A stretch of 64,000 nucleotides of DNA from Lunularia cruciata (GCA_948567375.1 OX419758.1:5151001-5215000); one strand, 5' to 3'. Shown: positions 1 through 12,718, counted from the stretch's first letter. Numbers and translations: made by a program. The notes: generated by a model not told the origin, from the sequence alone.

Positions 1-1349
1 TCCAATTTGCAAGGATTTTTCTTCATGCTTGCTATGGTTTTGCCACACATATTAAGGGGTTTCAAATTTAGACTTTAGAGTACAATCTATAAATGATTTT
101 ATGGGTAGAATGTAAAATTTGTATGGGTAGCATGGGAGAGTAGAGAGAGTTATTATGGGTAAATATTCATAGCCATAAATATCTTTATGGAAAATTGAAA
201 ACATGATCCATAGCTTTTTATGGCTTACGAGTGATCTTGTACAGTCCAACTATGATATAAAATTAAAATCTATCCATTTTTGTTTTATTATCAAATTTCC
301 AAACCTTAATTTTTTAAGGAACCACTCAATTTTCAACCAGACCCTGATTATGGGTCTGGTTTTATAGATTTAATACTTGTTCTCATAAAATTCTGAAAAT
401 CTGGAATTCAAACCCCTCTATTGAGTTGTGTTGGGTTATTTTATGCTTTTGCTGGGGTTTTGTTGAGGTTTTATGAACCCAAAAAGCTAGATTGTACTCA
501 CCAAGGTTCCACTAGTGTAACATCTGGATATTGTAGGGGTTCTGCCATGGTTAAAGAGCTTGCAAGAGTCCCACTATAGTTTTTTCTGGTTTGGGGAGGG
601 GGAGAGTGGCGGTGTCTCTTGCATCTATGGTAGTCTTTGGCTTGGTGAAATTTGCAATTTTTTCAAAAGGTAAGGCCATATATATGACTAAAGAGTAGAT
701 AATTGCACCATGTTATTAAAGCAAAGGCATCATGTAACAAAGAAGAACATAGACAAATGACTAAATAAATTAAGTGAATATACATAATGAATAAATGCTA
801 GAATATCTATATACATGAATGTGAAACAATGAAGAAGTACTCAAGAAGAGCACAAGATCTTATACTATACATGAGAAGGATAAATGGTACTAAGAGATGA
901 GAGTAGACTATATAACCCATGGAGGAGCAATGTCAATGTCCTCACCTATGTCCTTTGACTCTAGCTCAACATCTTATGAAGGGGCCATGTCCATGTGCTC
1001 ACATATATCCCTAGTCTTGGTTTCTAGCAAAAGATACTCTAGTTTGACATGCTCTAATACAACATTGATTCACCAAATGATGGATCTCTAAATATACATG
1101 GGACCATACCTCCATAGAAGATCCAACTCTCTCTCATGCATAGAGAGTTATTGGAATGTGGTTGCTAAACCCTCATATGGATTCATAATATATTCCATAA
1201 AATGAACCACAATCCACTCCTCCATAAGGAACTCAATAGTTGACTGCTCTAAATCTAATGTTGGCTCTAAATTTATCCAAGGGAGCTATCAAAGAGTAGC
1301 ATGACAAGGAAGTGTAATCTAATGCATTAGAATATAAGGGAGTAAATTC
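1..1349. other. No recognisable gene
   Basis: AT-rich sequence with no ORF that looks coding. I see no LTR terminus, primer site or conserved domain. The short open frames here have no recognisable motif. Confidence 0.5.
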
Positions 1350-3203
1350 TCATGGATGGATAGTATTATGAGGATGGTTCTTACAATATGGTAGGAATGC
1401 ACTATCAATGATCAAAATATCTCTAAATGGTAGACCTAATTCAATATAAGATATATAATCTTTATACCAATCCCTATATCCATCCATGTCATCCAGCATG
1501 CCCATGATACAAGCACTTGTGTGTATAGCATTGTGCAATAAACTATTACCTGAAATGTCACTTACAAGATGCTAGAAGTCCTATTGGGTGCTATCAATCC
1601 ACAAGATAATCTCAATCCGGGACACATAATACTCTAGGAACTCTTTGATTGCAAGATGGGATTTATACCTAAAAGTAATTCTCACCCTAAAAGAAGTCCA
1701 TCCACCATGCTCTACCAACAAGGACCACTAGCTAGAGAGCATACTACTATCCTACATAATATCAACCAAGCAACCAATATCCAAGACTGAAATCTTCTTC
1801 CACCTCTCATGAGCATGAATGAAGCAAAGAGTACACTTGTGAGTCAAGCTAATATGTTGCCTCATCATTAAAAGTCTAGTAATTTCATCTATAAGTGTCA
1901 TCCTCCTCTCCTCTAGCCACTCAATATGCTCACGTGTATATCTAAAATGAGGTGGAGATGCAAGATCATCCAATAGCATAGGTCTCCAAGCAACTATGTC
2001 CATATTGAGGGTCATCACACTAGTCTCTTCCCCAGGCCCTCCATGCAAACGAGGCTCAATTTGCATCTCCTTTGACCGCATCTCTAACTCACTAGAAAGA
2101 GATTTGTGAGTGATACTCTAAAGTATGTCAGATTGAGTCTCCTTAGTGATCATATACAAATGCTTGGTCTGAGTCTCCTCATGCATGGTAAACTCTCCAA
2201 GTGATGATCTCAAGTACTTGAAATATTTTCCTTGCATCATCATAAGCTTCTTCTAAAGATGTTCTCACCTTAGCTAACAACAATCATTCTCAAAACTTGC
2301 TCTTTATTCTCCATGTCTCCCATAGGGCTACAACCTCTCTCACATGCATCCTCATTCTCATGCTCTCCACTCCTATCAAATGTAAAGGATGTAGATGGAT
2401 CATTGTACACCTTGGACATGGGCAATGTAAAACACTCTTCACCTCTCCCTTTAGTGCAACATCTACAATTAGATCCTCTACACAATCAACATGGATACAA
2501 TGATGGAGATATGTGTACAAGTTCAAATTCTTATCAAATCAAATGAAACCATACTCTCAAATAATTAACTAACACTAAACACATACCAATACATATACAT
2601 AGAGAAGAAGTGGTATTAGATCAATAGAAGAAGTGAAATACATGAGCACAAGATCACATGTTAAGGACAGTATATCACCATAGTTAGGGACAAGTTGAAG
2701 AAGAGAAGTGGTATATAGTGTCATTTAGTCAATAAAGGACAATAAGGAGCAAGTTGAACAAGAGAAGCAGAAGTGAAAATGTAATTTATTAAATAGTGCC
2801 TATTACAAGTGAAAAAACATAAAGTGTTCAAAAAGAATCTCTAAGGAGTCTCACTCACCCTCTACCTCATCCTTGCTAAAGCTACAATCAATCACATAAA
2901 CGGTCTTGTTTGTGTCCTCATAATGCACCTCATCCTTTGAATAAATCCACCCTCCATGAGTATATGTGCGAGGAACTGCTCAACATTGGTCACCTTGAAC
3001 CTCTTGCCATCAGGATGATGAAGTTGCTTATGCAATAAAGCTAACTCTTCACTTGAAACTTGCAAAATCAACTTTGCCCAATCATAATCATTACCTTTTT
3101 GCTCAAGGTCTGCCCTAGACCACTCCACCTTGATCTTTGCAATCAATGAAAGATGACCATGAACTACCTTTGGCTTCCAAGTAGGGACAAGAAGGGCTCC
3201 CAT
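1350..3203 (-). pseudogene. Unrecognised degenerate coding-like segments
   Basis: Three minus-strand open segments (2892-3203, 1752-2081, 1350-1538) have more protein-like composition than their surroundings, for example WSRADLEQKGNDYDWAKL in the first and EHIEWLEERRMTLIDEITRL in the second. They lie in the order expected for one broken minus-strand gene, with stops between them. I do not recognise the family. The setting suggests a transposon ORF, such as a gag or accessory protein, rather than a host gene. A chance set of open frames is also possible. Confidence 0.25.
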
Positions 3204-3802
3204 TATTTTTAAAAAGGATCTAAAGGTTGGGTATACACACTATTGAGCTAAGTATCATCTTGTTGTGGGATCTCTAATTGGGAACCAATCTTGCACCCAA
3301 TGGTAAGGCACAATCCTCCTCTTTCCACATCATTGGCAATACAAACTCATCATGTAAAACCTAAAGATTAAATAATAATGGTCAACTATTGATGGTACTA
3401 GTGTGTGTGTTTGCATTCCATATTTTTGTAAACACTATGCACATATGCTTATGCAAAACCCAAAAACCAAAGTCACAAAAAATCTAAGTTCAAATAGACT
3501 AATTTTGCCCTTGTTTTTCACTCATGTTTGACTAGAAGATGTTGGATTATGCTATGATTGTGCTACACCAATGGTCTTGCACCAAGGTTCTACTATGGTT
3601 AGGCTAGACCAAAATGGTCACATTGGGTTTTTTTGGGATTACACTATGACCAACTTGCAACTAGGGTTTTTGCTAGGATTTCACTATTCAGGTTGCATTG
3701 TGATCTTTCTTGGCTAGGATGGGGTTTTTTAGGATTTCACTACATGCATAGTGGAATGCATAATATGGAAGACCTATTATTCAAGAGTTCAAGGTTTAAG
3801 GG
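3204..3802. other. No gene; loosely repetitive sequence
   Basis: About 600 bases without a supportable gene. Around 3600-3750 there are loose repeats of a GGGTTTTT...AGGATTTCAC type. Nothing else is recognisable. Confidence 0.4.
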
Positions 3803-4411
3803 TTATAGTGTTTTGAGGAAAAGAGAATCTCCAAGAGAAAGCCAAGAGAAAAAACACAAGAAACACATGGATTCATCCTTCAATACTCCAATGCCCCAAA
3901 GAAGCACCTTGTCTTTATTATATAGAGCAAAGAAAATCCACTCAAAAGGAGCTCCACCCTTGGATCAGATATAGGGATTGGTGACATGTCAATGAGCTCC
4001 ACCCTTAGATTAATTGCATGGATTGGTGACATACATATCCTTGTCCAGTCTGGTTGGTCAAACAAGTTTGACCAGAGGGAATCTTTGGAGAATCTTCTTA
4101 TAGTAAGCTTAGAATAGCATGGGTGAGGTACCATTGGAAAGCTCTTGATGAGACAAACAAGGAGGGATAAGGAAACAATTTTTCTTCTATTAGGATAATT
4201 TTTTCATTTTTCAAGGCCTAATTCATCCCTTTAGGCTCCCAAAATTAGCTCTAAAATTTTTAGTGTGTTTTTGGCCTCTACCCTATAAATAGAAGTACTC
4301 TTTTGGTGGCAACTCTATCTGATCTACATAGACCATCATATATAACATCCTTCTAGATATTATGAAGCCAATTTCCATCTCTAGATAATATGTCTAGCTA
4401 ATGGTATTACA
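3803..4411 (-). mobile_element. Solo LTR related to chromovirus E
   Basis: This stretch aligns along its length with the LTRs of element E (49017-49757 and 54879-55640). Shared blocks include the GCACCTTGTCTTTATTATA block, the TGGTTGGTCAAACAAG block, ACATCCTTCTAGAT and the terminal GGTATTACA. It is clearly more diverged than the two E LTRs are from each other. AGGG flanks both ends (3799-3802 and 4412-4415), consistent with a target duplication; the exact ends are uncertain by a base or two. No internal region adjoins it, so it is a solo LTR. Orientation is inferred from E. Confidence 0.7.
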
Positions 4412-5940
4412 AGGGATTTAGAGCAATGATCATGGTGATTTCATGTGGATTTTTCATAGATTTTGTTGTAAATGAAATAATTAAATGTCTTGCAAAAATT
4501 GGGAATGGGAATAAATAAGAAATCTTAATGGAAGAATGGGTGATGAAGACCAATTGCAATTTTTAACATGAGCATGTCTAGGTTTGCTTCTCAAATGCAC
4601 ACCATTGCATTTTGCACTTCATCCTTGTTCATCGAAGCTCTTCTAATAAAGATGTATAAGACTTTTTATGATGGCCAATTAACCACTCCCCATCCTTGAA
4701 ATCTTCTATATTAAGCATATCAAACAACTTCTTGTAATTAGAAATATCCTCAATAGCTCCCAAATCAAAGTAAATCAAAGGAAATTCCTCAATTTCTCTT
4801 CCTCTCTATAAAGTCTTCAAGCTATTGGGCATCTTAAAATTTGAAATACCTCTCTTCCCTTCCACCCTCTTTTCCTCCTTTTTGCATAACTCTCTTTCTC
4901 TCTCTCAACCTTTAGCTCTATAAAGCCTTTAGGCTATTGGGCACCATAAACTTTAAAAGATCCATCTCCCCTTCCTTCTTCCTTTTCTCCTTCTTTTTGT
5001 AGAACAAAATTTCTCTCTCTCAAGCTTTAACTCTTGAATTTTGGAAGTTTCTTTCTCCTTTCTCTTGAGCAGACCTTTTCTCTAATTCAAAATTCCCTTA
5101 TGTCTGAGTTGCTACACTCCACCACTTCAAAACACTAGAGCTTAATAAACCCTCTCAAAATTAAACAAATACATAGGGAGAGATACATAAGGGGAGTGAG
5201 TTTGAGAAAAAGTGGAAGAGAAGGTATTGCTTGGCATTCAATCTTAGTACAATGAGAGCACAAATTTCATATAGTGACCACCCCCAAAAGCAAAAATATC
5301 TATTTCTTATATTGGCATGTCTCTTCATACAATGACACCCCATACTCTGAAAAAGTTTCACCTTAATTTTATTAATAAATACTCAAAATACACTTTTATA
5401 CCATACTTCCTAAGTATGACAACTATTCTTCTTCTATTAAATCTCATATGTTCTTTCTATAAAACATCCACAAAAATCTTCAAAAATCTTCAAATATTAA
5501 TATTCAAATCTTCAAATATTAATATCTTCCAATGGATCCACACCAACTAAAATATGGTGACATCTCCACAACACCAAGTTTTAGATTACCAAATTATGGT
5601 CTCAAGGATCCGAAACTTACACAATGCTAGTTAAAATATTAATATAAGTCACAATCAAGTTTCACTAGTAATAAGGCACAATCAAATTGATTGAACTCCA
5701 AAAGACTTTTTCTCAATAAAATATTACAAGAACTTCTTGATATTCTTTTCAATGCATTGTCTTTATTAAAAGAGTTTCAAAACTAGTGCTAATCCAAAAG
5801 TCACTTACTTGATGCATTCTAAACCATAAAAAACTTGCATGTATTTATGGGGTTTCTAGGGGGCTCAAAAGCCCAACATGTTTATTCAATGAAGGATATG
5901 TATTCACTGCTATTGCTCTTGTTTCTTCTCTTTTGTGAAA
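4412..5940. other. No gene; AT-rich spacer
   Basis: I see no supportable coding sequence. It contains a 113-bp tandem duplication (separate entry) and, near 5486-5531, a short AT-rich direct repeat of CTTCAAATATTAATAT. Confidence 0.45.
4803..5030. repeat. Imperfect tandem duplication, period about 113 bp
   Basis: Unit 1 starts at 4803 and unit 2 at 4916. Both begin CTCTATAAAG, continue with GCTATTGGGCA and a pyrimidine-rich block, and end in a CTCTCTCTCAA(C/G)CTTTA block. The two units differ at several positions, so this is an old two-copy duplication. Confidence 0.7.
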
Positions 5941-5949
5941 GTGACTTTA

Positions 5950-7253
5950 TGCTTTAGAGATATTTGGCATATTTGCATCTCCTTCTTCCTCTTGATACTC
6001 CTCTTCTTCATACATATCTGCTCTAATGATCAAAACATTATGTAATATTGCAATCATAATCATCCATCACAAAAGATACCAATCTCTACTATAATTGCTT
6101 TTCAACTAAACTCTCAATTTGTGTAATAAATGCCTTTGACCTTTTAAAATCCTCTGCAATGCTCATTTAATGCACATCATAGCTACACATTTATTGAAAT
6201 ATATTTTATCTTGAGTACATGAAACTTTAAATGGAGGTGCCAAATGGCTCATGGAGACATATTTGGAATCACACAATAGATATTGGTGGTGTTCAAACAA
6301 ATCATCGAGTCCTTGTTGATTCAAATTCTTCCACATAGGTGATTTCTTTAAAGATTTCATGTCATGGCGAGAGTCAGGCATCCCTACACACAAGCACAAT
6401 CAAGAAATAGAAAAATGGTGAGCAAATGTGAAATGAAGATCTCACCAAGACTGCATAAACTTAGTAATAAAACTCTTGGCTGCCTTAGCGCTCTCTTAAA
6501 AAAATCTCTCTAAGTGCCCTAGCACTCACACATCTTCCGAATCACATAAAACTAATACTTTTATGACTCACATAAACAAACTACTCTTACCACTTGTAAA
6601 ATGAATTATTGTCCTCATGTCATTGCAAATTACTTATCCAGTGATGGAATAAGAGCCCTTCCAATTGAATTATATTTATCCACCAATTTTGGGTCTTTGA
6701 GCTAAAGGAAAAAATGTTACATCCACTAACCTGACATGTAGTGCTTGCTATATAAAGATTTCTCCTTGAAGTTTTTGGAACCCTTTGATGCTATTTAGGG
6801 CTATTTTGTATCCAAGGCAGACTGTCAATCCAAATACCCATGAAATTTGATCTCTCTTCTCTCTATTGGGCCAAGCCACTTCCTTTGCAAGATGAGCTAA
6901 AATTTGCACTAATCACTCCTTTTGTAAACCTTATGGTGGATCTCAAGCTAATACTCCATAAATTAATACCTCATGCTATACATGCACCATTCTCCTTGTG
7001 CTAAAACTGTTCAAGTTGTACAGCAAGTTGGATCCACACCAAAATTTAATTCCTCTCTACCTTACTCTTTGAAAACCTCATGATCTCTAACAAGGTCTAG
7101 CAAAGTATAAAATGATATCACATCTATCCACATCAATTTTCTAAAGGGGAGAGGATCCACATTCTTGAACAACATGGACACATATTCACTTTGATAAGCA
7201 GTGTATAATTGCTCTACCAAATACCACAAGGAATGTGCAAGTCCAACCATCAT
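5950..7253 (-). pseudogene. PIF/Harbinger-type transposase remnant
   Basis: The central segment (6163-6399) reads VGMPDSRHDM, then KSPMWKNL, CDSKYVSMSHLAPPF and a basic tail. This matches the core of plant PIF/Harbinger DDE transposases: G-PGS-HD, then a D-containing GDS-Y-like block and a WL-PF-like block. Further on, near 5950-6090, the same strand reads IAILHNVLIIRADMYEEEEY, resembling the C-terminal ILHN motif followed by acidic residues. The segment at 7062-7253 (FRKLMWIDVISFYTLLDLVR) could be the N-terminal helical part. The aspartate before YV is kept, but stops and gaps separate all pieces. A TGTGTGTAG just before the central segment could be an old intron end. No terminal inverted repeats were identified. 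Confidence 0.6.
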
Positions 7254-7579
7254 AAAAGCAAATTCCCACCCTCAATACAAAAATAATCTAGATATCATTC
7301 ATCCTCATCCATGAATTCATCAAATTCCAACCAACTATCATTGTTGTCACTATCACGTTCAAGTTCACCTTGCCATTCCAAGAGTTTCTTCCTCTTGCAC
7401 ATTTTGATTTAGTTACTCAACTTCTTTCATAAACTCATATAAGACATGTTAATAATTAGAACTTGGGACTTGAAGACAACACTAAATAAAAATTTATCCC
7501 TTGATAATACTCTTGTCTCCTCTCCTCTACATTCTTCTCTTCTTCAAAATCACTCTTCTCTTCTTGATCACTCTTGTTT
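7254..7579. other. No gene
   Basis: Short spacer between the transposase remnant and the solo A LTR, with CT- and GA-rich patches. No coding signal. Confidence 0.4.
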
Positions 7580-8210
7580 TGTGAGCCAACCTATCTCTCA
7601 CTCAAGCCTTTGATAGCTATAAAAGTAGTGCGTAATGGACTAAGAAGACAAAGAACTAAACCTCTCAGACTACTTCAAGGCTAGAACTCCAAGGTATATC
7701 CAAGACTCAAGACATTGTTCACTATAGAACTCAATGAGAGAGAGATAGTTGCAATTTTAAAGATGATTAGTACCTCTTTGCCCTTAGTTTATATACTTCT
7801 AAAATAATTACACACCAAAGTTACTAATTACTAGGCAAAAAGTTATTTAAAGTCAAAAGTCTAAGGGAATATCCAAACGCAATAGAATAATCCTCTAATC
7901 ATGTGGCCTTATCTTGACCTAATAACTAAGTCAAGGATTCTTTCACATGGGCACAAGAATTCTCAACTCTTTCCTCAAAGCCAAACATCTTGGAATAATA
8001 CAAAGTGAATACATTAGAATCCAAAATAGTGGTGCTCACTCTTTCACCTTTCTCTAAAGTAGAATCACCTCTATCTTGGTTGTGACCAACTCTAGCTAAT
8101 CATGACTAATATAGAAGCTTTGTTAAAATCCATATAAACAACATCTTCAATTACATACAATACTAAACTAAATATCCCAATAAAGCAAATATGCACCAAT
8201 GGGTGTTACA
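7580..8210 (-). mobile_element. Solo LTR, family A, diverged
   Basis: It starts TGTGAGCC and ends GGGTGTTACA, the reverse complement of the family A LTR ends. It follows the family A LTR throughout, including the blocks around TCTCAACTCTTTCCTCAAAG and AATAGTGGTGCTCA. At 631 bp it is about 60 bp shorter than the best copies. No primer site or polypurine tract lies beside it, so it is a solo LTR. I see no clear flanking duplication (TGTTT left, ATACT right). Confidence 0.8.
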
Positions 8211-8899
8211 ATACTACACTTCCTAGAAGGCAAAATTCTGAAGGAAAGGTGGATTGATCATATTACCTAGCTTTTCATTACTATGGTACTTCATGATGCT
8301 TTCAATCTTCATTAGTCACTCATTGCATCACCTTGATCATTTAGAACATTGGAGATCCAACACTCCAGACAAGTGCAAATGATTCTCTTCACTCAAGCAC
8401 TTATGTTCCTACTTCAAAATTCCTCATCACTACTCAAACAAGCAATAATCCATCATGTAGAATGCACACAATATAGATCTTTGAGTAAAAAGCTTCATTT
8501 GCCAAAAAAGATTCAATGAATGAACTTAGTTTACATTGGGCTAAAGTTCTTTATACTATTCCTACTATCATGCTAAGGAAATCCCATAGCTAGAATGTAC
8601 TAGAAATGTCATATTTATATATATGTCACTCCTTGCTAATCTTATATGATTATTTATCTTATCATAATCTAACTTAATTAAGATCTGCATAAATGGCAAT
8701 GTCAAACCAACTCCTCAATTTTGTTGTTTACTTTTAGTCTACCACTGGTTGATTATCACAAATCCCTTTGGTTATAAAGCTTACCACTCACAAAAAGTAT
8801 ATGGAGTTGGTAATATAGAATCATGAAGCTCTTTGGCCTAAAAGATTTTTTCTTTGTTTTACTAGGCAAGTGATTATTCTACACATTTTACAAGTATCA
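8211..8899. other. No gene
   Basis: About 690 bases of AT-rich sequence with no recognisable domain. It may include the 3' LTR of element D, but I could not match it to the D 5' LTR near 62.85 kb. Confidence 0.35.
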
Positions 8900-10104
8900 G
8901 CTCACAAATTTTTACACTACTATGAAGAACTACCCACCTTTTCTCATCCTAATAAGCAATGGAGCCTTCACCTTGTAATCTACAAACTCAAGAAGCATCT
9001 TATTCAACATCTCCTCAAAATTTGGCTTGAGTGCACTTTGAAGACAAGTGAAGAAGTATACACATTGTTTGTTGTTGTACACACTTGCCTCTAATACATG
9101 AATTTAGGTCTTAAGGTCCCACAATTTGACTTGATGTGGTAGAGTCTTTGCTAATTTCTTTTCACGCTCAATCATCTAGTCTGAAATATCTTTCATTATC
9201 ATGAGCACTCTTGCACACTCCTCCTCCAAGCTTATAAAAATGGCCTGATTTTCTCCTTCTAGCTCTTATCTCATTGCACTTGGATGGTATTCTCTCTCCT
9301 CTTGTTTATCAAATTGCTTGGTCAACTCCTTGATTTTGTGAGCTTCTTATAATTACCAAGCATAATCTCATTGGCAGCAATCTTAATCCATGCTTTTTCC
9401 AACTTGGTCTTCAACATGGTCACTTCTTCATCTTGGGCATGAAGCTTTTTGTTGTATTCTAACCTTTTTTTTCAATCTTGAGATTGAGAACTTGTACATC
9501 CGCTTGTGCTTTGTATAGCTTGCTATCATGTTTCTCTTATTTAGTCTGCTTTGCTTTTTTCTACTTATCCAACATTTGCTCCCACTCACAATACTTCTCT
9601 TCTTTAGTCTTGAGCCTCTCCTTGATCTTTGTGAGCTCCTTTTGAGCCCTTGCCTTCTCTTCATTGACCACTTGATCAATCCAATGAAGGTGAGAAACAA
9701 AATTTATGTGGTTGATGATATTCACATCCCATTCTTGATAGTAGGAAAGAATCATTACTAACACATGAAGAGCTTGAACTACATATTGATTATTTCCCAC
9801 AAGAGGGGTATTTATTTGTGGTTGAGTTGGCTTATATCTTCTTCATCTTGAGGCTTACTTTGTCTCAAATTATTGTCCTTGTCTTGTCCTACTCATGCTC
9901 TATCTGCTCCTTGGTGGGAAGTGGAATAAGTACATCTTCTTGTGCTTCCTTGTGTGTGCATTTCCTTCTCCTTCCAATATGCAAACTTGGGTGGAGTCCT
10001 CTTTCTTGGCCTTCAAGATCTCCTTCACAATCTCTTTGAATGTGGGTACCTCTTTGGCTTGTGATCTTCCTTCTTCTTTGTTCTCTCCTCGTTCCACCTA
10101 GACA
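8900..10104 (-). pseudogene. Coiled-coil region of a decayed 3' ORF (element D?)
   Basis: On the minus strand the best frame (9561-9800) reads NEEKARAQKELTKIKERLK and continues past stops as further charged, heptad-like sequence, for example HAQDEEVTMLKTKLEKAW near 9400-9440. This is typical of a long coiled coil. Stops and frameshifts break it repeatedly. It continues the degenerate ORF at 12719-14160 once the solo LTR at 10105-12718 is removed. It lies downstream of the D integrase in D's orientation, where Athila-like elements carry an env-like or extra ORF. I do not recognise the family. A captured host gene fragment is an alternative. Confidence 0.4.
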
Positions 10105-10580
10105 TGTAATACCCATTTATGCATGTATGTGTTATTGAGATATTTATTTTGGTATTATAAGTACTTGAGAGATATTATTTATATAGAGATAAAGGATGGT
10201 TCTACAATAATTATAATTAGCTGAATTTAGTCATAGCTAAGATAGAGGTAGCCTTACTTTAGAGGTAGTGGAAAAGATGAGCATCACTATTTTGGATTCT
10301 AGTGTGTTAACTTGGTATTATTCCTAGGTGTTTGGCTTTGAGGAAAGAGTTGAGAACTCTTGGACTCACAAGCCTTTTTTTGGATTCTTCTATAATCCAA
10401 GGATAGCCCATGTGAAGGAATCCTTGACTTAATAGTTGGGTCAAGATAAGACCATATTCTTAGAAGAATATTCCCATGAGTATGAATATTTCTTTAGCTT
10501 TTTGACTTTATTTGAATTTTAGCCTAGTAACTTATGTTACTGTAATAATTAGTAACTTTGGTGCATAACTATTTCACAAG

Positions 10581-10589
10581 TATATAAAC
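10581..10589 (+). promoter_or_regulatory. TATA box of family A LTR
   Basis: TATATAAAC lies at the same place in A LTRs, for example 14881 in the A1 5' LTR and 23859 in A3, preceded by TCACAAG. It is the likely core promoter of the LTR. Here the B LTR inserted about ten bases downstream, separating the TATA box from the rest of the LTR. Confidence 0.55.
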
Positions 10590-10598
10590 TAGTGATTA

Positions 10599-12521
10599 TG
10601 TGATACACACATTTTTCATTTTGGACAAGTTTTGAAGAAGAAGTGCCTTGCTGAAACTAAATTGAAACCAAATAGAGAAGAAATGAGTGCAAACCTGTAT
10701 TTTGATCAAACCCGAGGAATTCAATTTCATGTAAGAGGAAGAAGGACTCGGATTGGATTAGACCCAAAGAAGCTTACTTTGTGTCAGAGAAGGAAAAAAC
10801 TTGGATCAGATGCCGAAGGAGGGCACACCCAAAAGAGGAAGGGAAGTTGTAGGTCAAGATTCTTGCGGAGGCCATATCTTAGTGACGACAAGTCCAAATC
10901 ATACGTACTATATCTCGTTGGAAGTGTCTCGTTCAAGGCTTTCCATTGCCACAAAAATTGCAAAGTTTAGAGGTCTGTAAAAGAAGTTACAAGCATTTGA
11001 AGTTTTGAGAGTAGATGTATAGAGTAGTTTAATGTCTTCGGGTTGGTGTCTTCGGGTCAATGTGACTTCGGACTTTGTACTTCGGACTTCGGGTTTACAT
11101 GAATTTGGGTCTAAAGACTTCACCTCAAGACAAAGATGACTAAATCCAAGGTAGTCGGACCTCGGAGTGCAGTGAAGGTGACTTTGGGAATCTTGCTAGA
11201 GGTATTAGAGGAAGTTAGAGTAAGGAAAGAAAGTAGTTAGGATACACATGACTTCAAATTAAGTTCTGATTGAAGATATGAGAGAATTAGCAGAGAAATA
11301 GTAGTAGTGAATAAACCCAAAGTGCAAGATTAGACTGTAAGTGTCTTCGGGTTAGTTACATGAGTGATTAGGAGAAAGTGGATTGCAAATTGAAAGTGTA
11401 GATAGTGTACCCATGCTTTCAATTACAATTCTTGATGATGACACAATAGAATTAGTAAAGGAATTGGTAGTAGTTAGATCCAAAGTAAGAGAGGTAGGAG
11501 TGCAGGTGTCTTTGGATTTGATATTTGACACTTTAGAGAAGAGTGGGTTGGGAGATAGAGATTTAGAAGGCTTAACTATGATAGGAATTGCAGATCAAGA
11601 AGGAGAAGTGTTAGAATTAGTGGAGGAATTAGGAGTTGTGAAACCCGAGGACAGAGCAGTAGTGAGTGAAGTTACTTTGGGTTTGGGTTTGAAAGCCGAG
11701 GAAGAAGTAGACATCGGATTGGATTAGAAACAATTTTAAGATGTGAAGAGGCAGATATGAAGAGGTGCATTGTCATTTCGGATTTGCAGGTTCGTATAGT
11801 TGTTGTAGAACGGTATTTTTGTTAGAACTGCCATTTGCTTCACTATTTAAGAGTGGCATTCATAGGAAATTGTTGTTCAATGCTCATAATTCTGAGAATA
11901 GATAAAGCAAAGTGTTGTGAAGTTGTGCTCGTTGCTTAAGCTTGATTTTGAGTATCAACTTTGTGTTTGTGTTTGTAAGTGTGTGGAGAAATTTGAAGTG
12001 CAAGTCAATGTGCTTGTTGGATGTTGGATTCCATAGCTTTGATCTTCATTCTATGTGTTTGATCTTGAGTGAAGTGCAATCAGAGCAATGTCTTGACAGA
12101 TTTGAGAAGAATTGTAGTGTTGGTAGTATTTTGCATTTGTGAGTGTAGTGCAAAGTTGATGTGAAGCAATTTCAACCAAGGAAGTTGTGCCTTTAGTGGA
12201 GGGGTGGAACACAATTCTGAGGTGAAGTCATTTTGTAGTGAAGTGCTATTTTTAGGAGAGCTTGAATCATCACAATCAAGATTGTTTGGAAAGAGTTGAA
12301 GAAGTTGTAATTAAGGAGTGTGAATTTGTGACAAGATTGAGAATTAGTGCTTGTTACTCTCTTCAGGGTGTGGTTTTTACCTGAGAGATTAAAAACACAA
12401 TCAAGAAGAACTACATTGTTATTGTTTGACTTTGTATTTAGACATTTCTGACTCGTATCTCTACGGGAATGAACTTTACTTACCTGATTACCGCAAAAGT
12501 GATATTTTCCGGGTTGTCATA
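10599..12521 (+). mobile_element. Solo LTR, family B (1.92 kb)
   Basis: It starts TGTGATACACAC and ends GGGTTGTCATA, and is similar end to end to 56453-58380. It is flanked by GATTA (10594-10598) and GATGA (12522-12526), a 5-bp duplication with one mismatch. No internal region remains. TATTTAA at 11844-11850 is conserved in the other copy and may be the TATA box. A 114-codon acidic open frame at 11383-11727 is partly conserved in the second copy but has no known domain. An LTR this long is unusual compared with the other families here. Confidence 0.85.
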
Positions 12522-12718
12522 GATGAGGAGATACTCATCACCTTTTATTTGCAACTATCTCTTTCTCATTGAGTTCTCTAGTGAGCAATGTCTTGAGTCT
12601 TGGAGTGTTAGCCTTGGAGGAGTATGATGGAGTTGGGGTTCTTTGCCTTCTTAGTCCTGGTGTGTTACCATAATAGCCATTAGAGGTTCATCCTAAGTGA
12701 GAGACAAGGTGACTCACA

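Larger units (their letters stand above)
10105..12718 (+). mobile_element. Solo LTR, family A, interrupted by a solo B LTR
   Basis: The LTR starts TGTAATACCC at 10105 and ends GACTCACA at 12718. Its two parts (10105-10598 and 12522-12718) add up to about 690 bp, the family A length, once the B LTR is removed. No primer site follows and no polypurine tract precedes it, so it is a solo LTR. I found no flanking 5-bp duplication. Confidence 0.85.

Noticed and set aside
250-3800. Possible LTR pair (about 400-660 and 3400-3790) around the unassigned segments
   Set aside because: Both contain GCACCAAGGTTC- or CCAAGGTTCCACTA-like words and G/T-rich blocks, but I could not align them over a useful length or find TG...CA ends.
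9428-9700. Arg/Lys-rich 90-codon open frame
   Set aside because: It is another frame of the coiled-coil sequence; the heptad-like reading is in the frame of 9561-9800.
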